Positions 5,050 through 6,343 of a stretch of DNA of 6,343 bases are shown in pieces (the stretch's first letter is position 1; the number at the start of each line of letters is the position of its first letter). Under the pieces are notes generated by a model. That model was not told where the DNA came from. It was given only the letters and a program-made list of their open reading frames with translations, and did not search any database. Source of the DNA: Candidatus Woesebacteria bacterium UBA5073 (GTDB lineage Bacteria; Patescibacteriota; Microgenomatia; UBA8517). A program made the translations under genes and the position numbers. Location of the stretch: the NCBI GenBank assembly GCA_002415845.1, contig DIAR01000005.1, positions 1 through 6,343 of the forward strand, in the 5' to 3' direction.

Positions 5050-5081
5050 TTTTTTTTGGCCAATAAAAAAATTGTGGATAA
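5050..5081. other. AT-rich palindrome next to a perfect DnaA-box match
   Basis: TGTGGATAA (5073-5081) is the exact complement of the DnaA-box consensus TTATCCACA. Beside it, T8-GGCC-AATA-A7 (5050-5071) is a loopless near-palindrome centred on GGCC. An AT-rich, easily melted stretch beside a DnaA box recalls origins, but only one box is visible and dnaA is not in the window, so a chance match is quite possible. The rest of 4973-5123 shows no gene and only a 7-bp direct repeat, TAACGAA, at 5114-5120 and 5125-5131. Confidence 0.3.
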
Positions 5082-5123
5082 GTTGTTAAAAACCCCTTGA
5101 CAACCGTGAAAAGTAACGAAAAT

Positions 5124-6343
5124 TTAACGAAGATACTTCTTTACAGCCTCACTTAAATATCTGAATTCCTTACTGGTAATAGGCAGGGTAAAACCGAGTC
5201 TTTTGGCTTCCTTTATTCGCTTCTCTTCAGCCACCACTTCCCTAATCTCCCCCAGAAGTCCCACTTCACCGATGGCAATAGCGACTTTGGGAATTGCTTT
5301 CTCAAAGAAGGCCGAAGCAATGGATAAACAAATGGCCAAGTCGGATGCCGGCTCCATGACCTTGATTCCCCCAGCCACGTTAACGAAACAGTCGTATTCA
5401 TACAAAGGCAGACCACAGCGTCGAATAAGGACGGCCAGAAGCAGTTCCAAGCGGCTACTGGGAATTCCCTGGGCCACTCTTTTGGGGAAAGCCATACGAG
5501 TGGGCACGACCAGGCTCTGAATTTCAACCAGCAAAGGCCTTGAGCCCTGCATAATGGAAGAGATGACACTCCCCGGAACATCCCTTCGGCCTTTGGTTAA
5601 GAAAATCTTCTCGGCATCACCAACGGAAATCAAACCCTTGTCTTCCATTTCAAAGATACCGACTTCATCGGTGGCTCCAAAGCGGTTCTTAACAGAGCGA
5701 AGAAGTCTTAGAGTGAGCGTTTTCTCACCCTCAAACCAAAGAATCGTATCAACAATATGAGCCAGAACGGCCGGACCGGCAACAGAACCTTCTTTAGTTA
5801 CATGGCCGACCAGAAACAAAGGAATATTTCTGGCTTTAGCTTCCTTTAAGAGTCTGAAGGCACACTCTCTGACTTGTCCGACCGAACCTGCAAGCCCGCT
5901 CAAGTCATCGGTGGACATGGTTTGAATGGAATCAACAATAATTAAGGATGGAGCGTCAATTGAAGCAATGATTTCATCAACATCGGTGCTTTCCAGAAAT
6001 CTCAAAGATTTACTCTTCACTCCCAATCTCTCTGCTCTTATCTTTACCTGTCGACCCGATTCCTCACCGCTGACATACAAAGCGTTACCTATCTTCTCGG
6101 CCAACTGCAAAAGAATCGTTGATTTACCGATACCCGGTTCTCCGGCCAGAAGAACGACCTGTCCCGGAACTAAGCCACCACCCAAGACCCGATCGAGTTC
6201 GGTTATTTTGGTGGAAATTCTTTTGATGTTGCCGGCCGGAATTGAAGAGAAAGCAATACTTTTTGAAGGCACATGAGAAGCACTTCTTTTTTCTTTTTTG
6301 GATTCTTCCTTAATAATAGTTTCAACCAAAGAGCCCCAGGATG
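5124..6343 (-). CDS. radA: DNA repair/recombination protein RadA (partial, N-terminus beyond right edge)
   Basis: RadA is a hexameric, RecA-related ATPase that drives branch migration during recombination and repair in the cytoplasm. In-frame codons continue to 6341, giving 405 residues here. The first ones read SWGSLVETI, the conserved segment right after the N-terminal four-cysteine zinc finger (compare AWNT in E. coli). The zinc finger therefore lies off the window, and TTG 6329 is not the start. Numbering from 6341: Walker A GEPGIGKST at 67-75, Walker B LIIVD at 133-137, VGHVTKEG at 178-185, the RadA-specific KNRFG motif at 218-222, then a Lon-protease-like domain from about 269, with GGIKV at 324-328 leading into EPASDLA. 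The full protein would be about 430-450 residues, normal for the family. It looks intact, ending at TAA 5124. Its promoter is outside the window, and no clear terminator directly follows the stop. Confidence 0.97.
   Translation of the reverse strand, partial: SWGSLVETIIKEESKKEKRSASHVPSKSIAFSSIPAGNIKRISTKITELDRVLGGGLVPGQVVLLAGEPGIGKSTILLQLAEKIGNALYVSGEESGRQVKIRAERLGVKSKSLRFLESTDVDEIIASIDAPSLIIVDSIQTMSTDDLSGLAGSVGQVRECAFRLLKEAKARNIPLFLVGHVTKEGSVAGPAVLAHIVDTILWFEGEKTLTLRLLRSVKNRFGATDEVGIFEMEDKGLISVGDAEKIFLTKGRRDVPGSVISSIMQGSRPLLVEIQSLVVPTRMAFPKRVAQGIPSSRLELLLAVLIRRCGLPLYEYDCFVNVAGGIKVMEPASDLAICLSIASAFFEKAIPKVAIAIGEVGLLGEIREVVAEEKRIKEAKRLGFTLPITSKEFRYLSEAVKKYLR

Noticed and set aside
5114..5131. 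Direct repeat TAACGAA twice around the radA stop
   Set aside because: Seven bases in AT-rich sequence at the end of a normal gene; most likely chance, and no mobile element is nearby.
5213..5581. Minus-strand frame of 122 codons overlapping radA
   Set aside because: It is in another frame of the conserved RadA C-terminal domain and is Trp/Pro-rich in the manner of a frame shadow.
5926..6276. Plus-strand frame of 116 codons
   Set aside because: It is antisense to the conserved RadA ATPase domain, which is unmistakable on the minus strand; a shadow.

Overview
The window looks like a piece of a Candidate Phyla Radiation (Patescibacteria) genome, most likely a Microgenomates-type lineage. This is an inference from several traits. 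The DNA is moderately AT-rich and the standard code is used, with no in-frame UGA reassignment. A compact cell-surface locus carries a sortase, and there is a very large membrane protein of a type I associate with Microgenomates. Several genes appear to be transcribed from promoters so close to the start codon that their mRNAs would be leaderless. No marker here fixes the phylum.

All five protein genes lie on the minus strand, so transcription runs from high to low coordinates. From right to left they are: radA (5124 to the right edge, zinc-finger end cut off); a 469-nt gap with strong RNA-level structure (4655-5123); a membrane-anchored sortase (3965-4654); an 82-residue secreted small protein with a C-terminal membrane segment (3662-3910); a 278-nt gap with two inverted repeats; a membrane-anchored protein with a short collagen-like Gly-X-Y stretch and a cysteine-paired outer domain (2409-3383); a 135-nt gap with an inverted repeat; and a multi-pass membrane protein that runs off the left edge (1-2273, at least 757 residues). 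That last frame is open to the edge, so a search for complete start-to-stop ORFs does not report it.

Four neighbouring products are built for the membrane or the outside of the cell: the sortase, the two secreted or anchored proteins, and the GT-C/YfhO-like membrane protein. They may form a cell-surface module, but each appears to have its own promoter, so this is a cluster rather than a single tight operon. RadA is a housekeeping recombination and repair ATPase and is probably unrelated to the module.

The least ordinary part is the 4655-5123 gap. It holds a 27-position near-perfect hairpin ending in T6 on the minus strand. A separate pair of hairpins ends in T9 on the plus strand. In each case the G-U wobbles make the pairing work only on the strand that also carries the T-tract. 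A TTGACA-N17-TAAACT promoter faces left and a TTGACA box with a weak -10 faces right. The simplest reading is one or two unidentified small RNAs, possibly overlapping in antisense, between radA and the sortase gene. I could not match them to a known RNA family.
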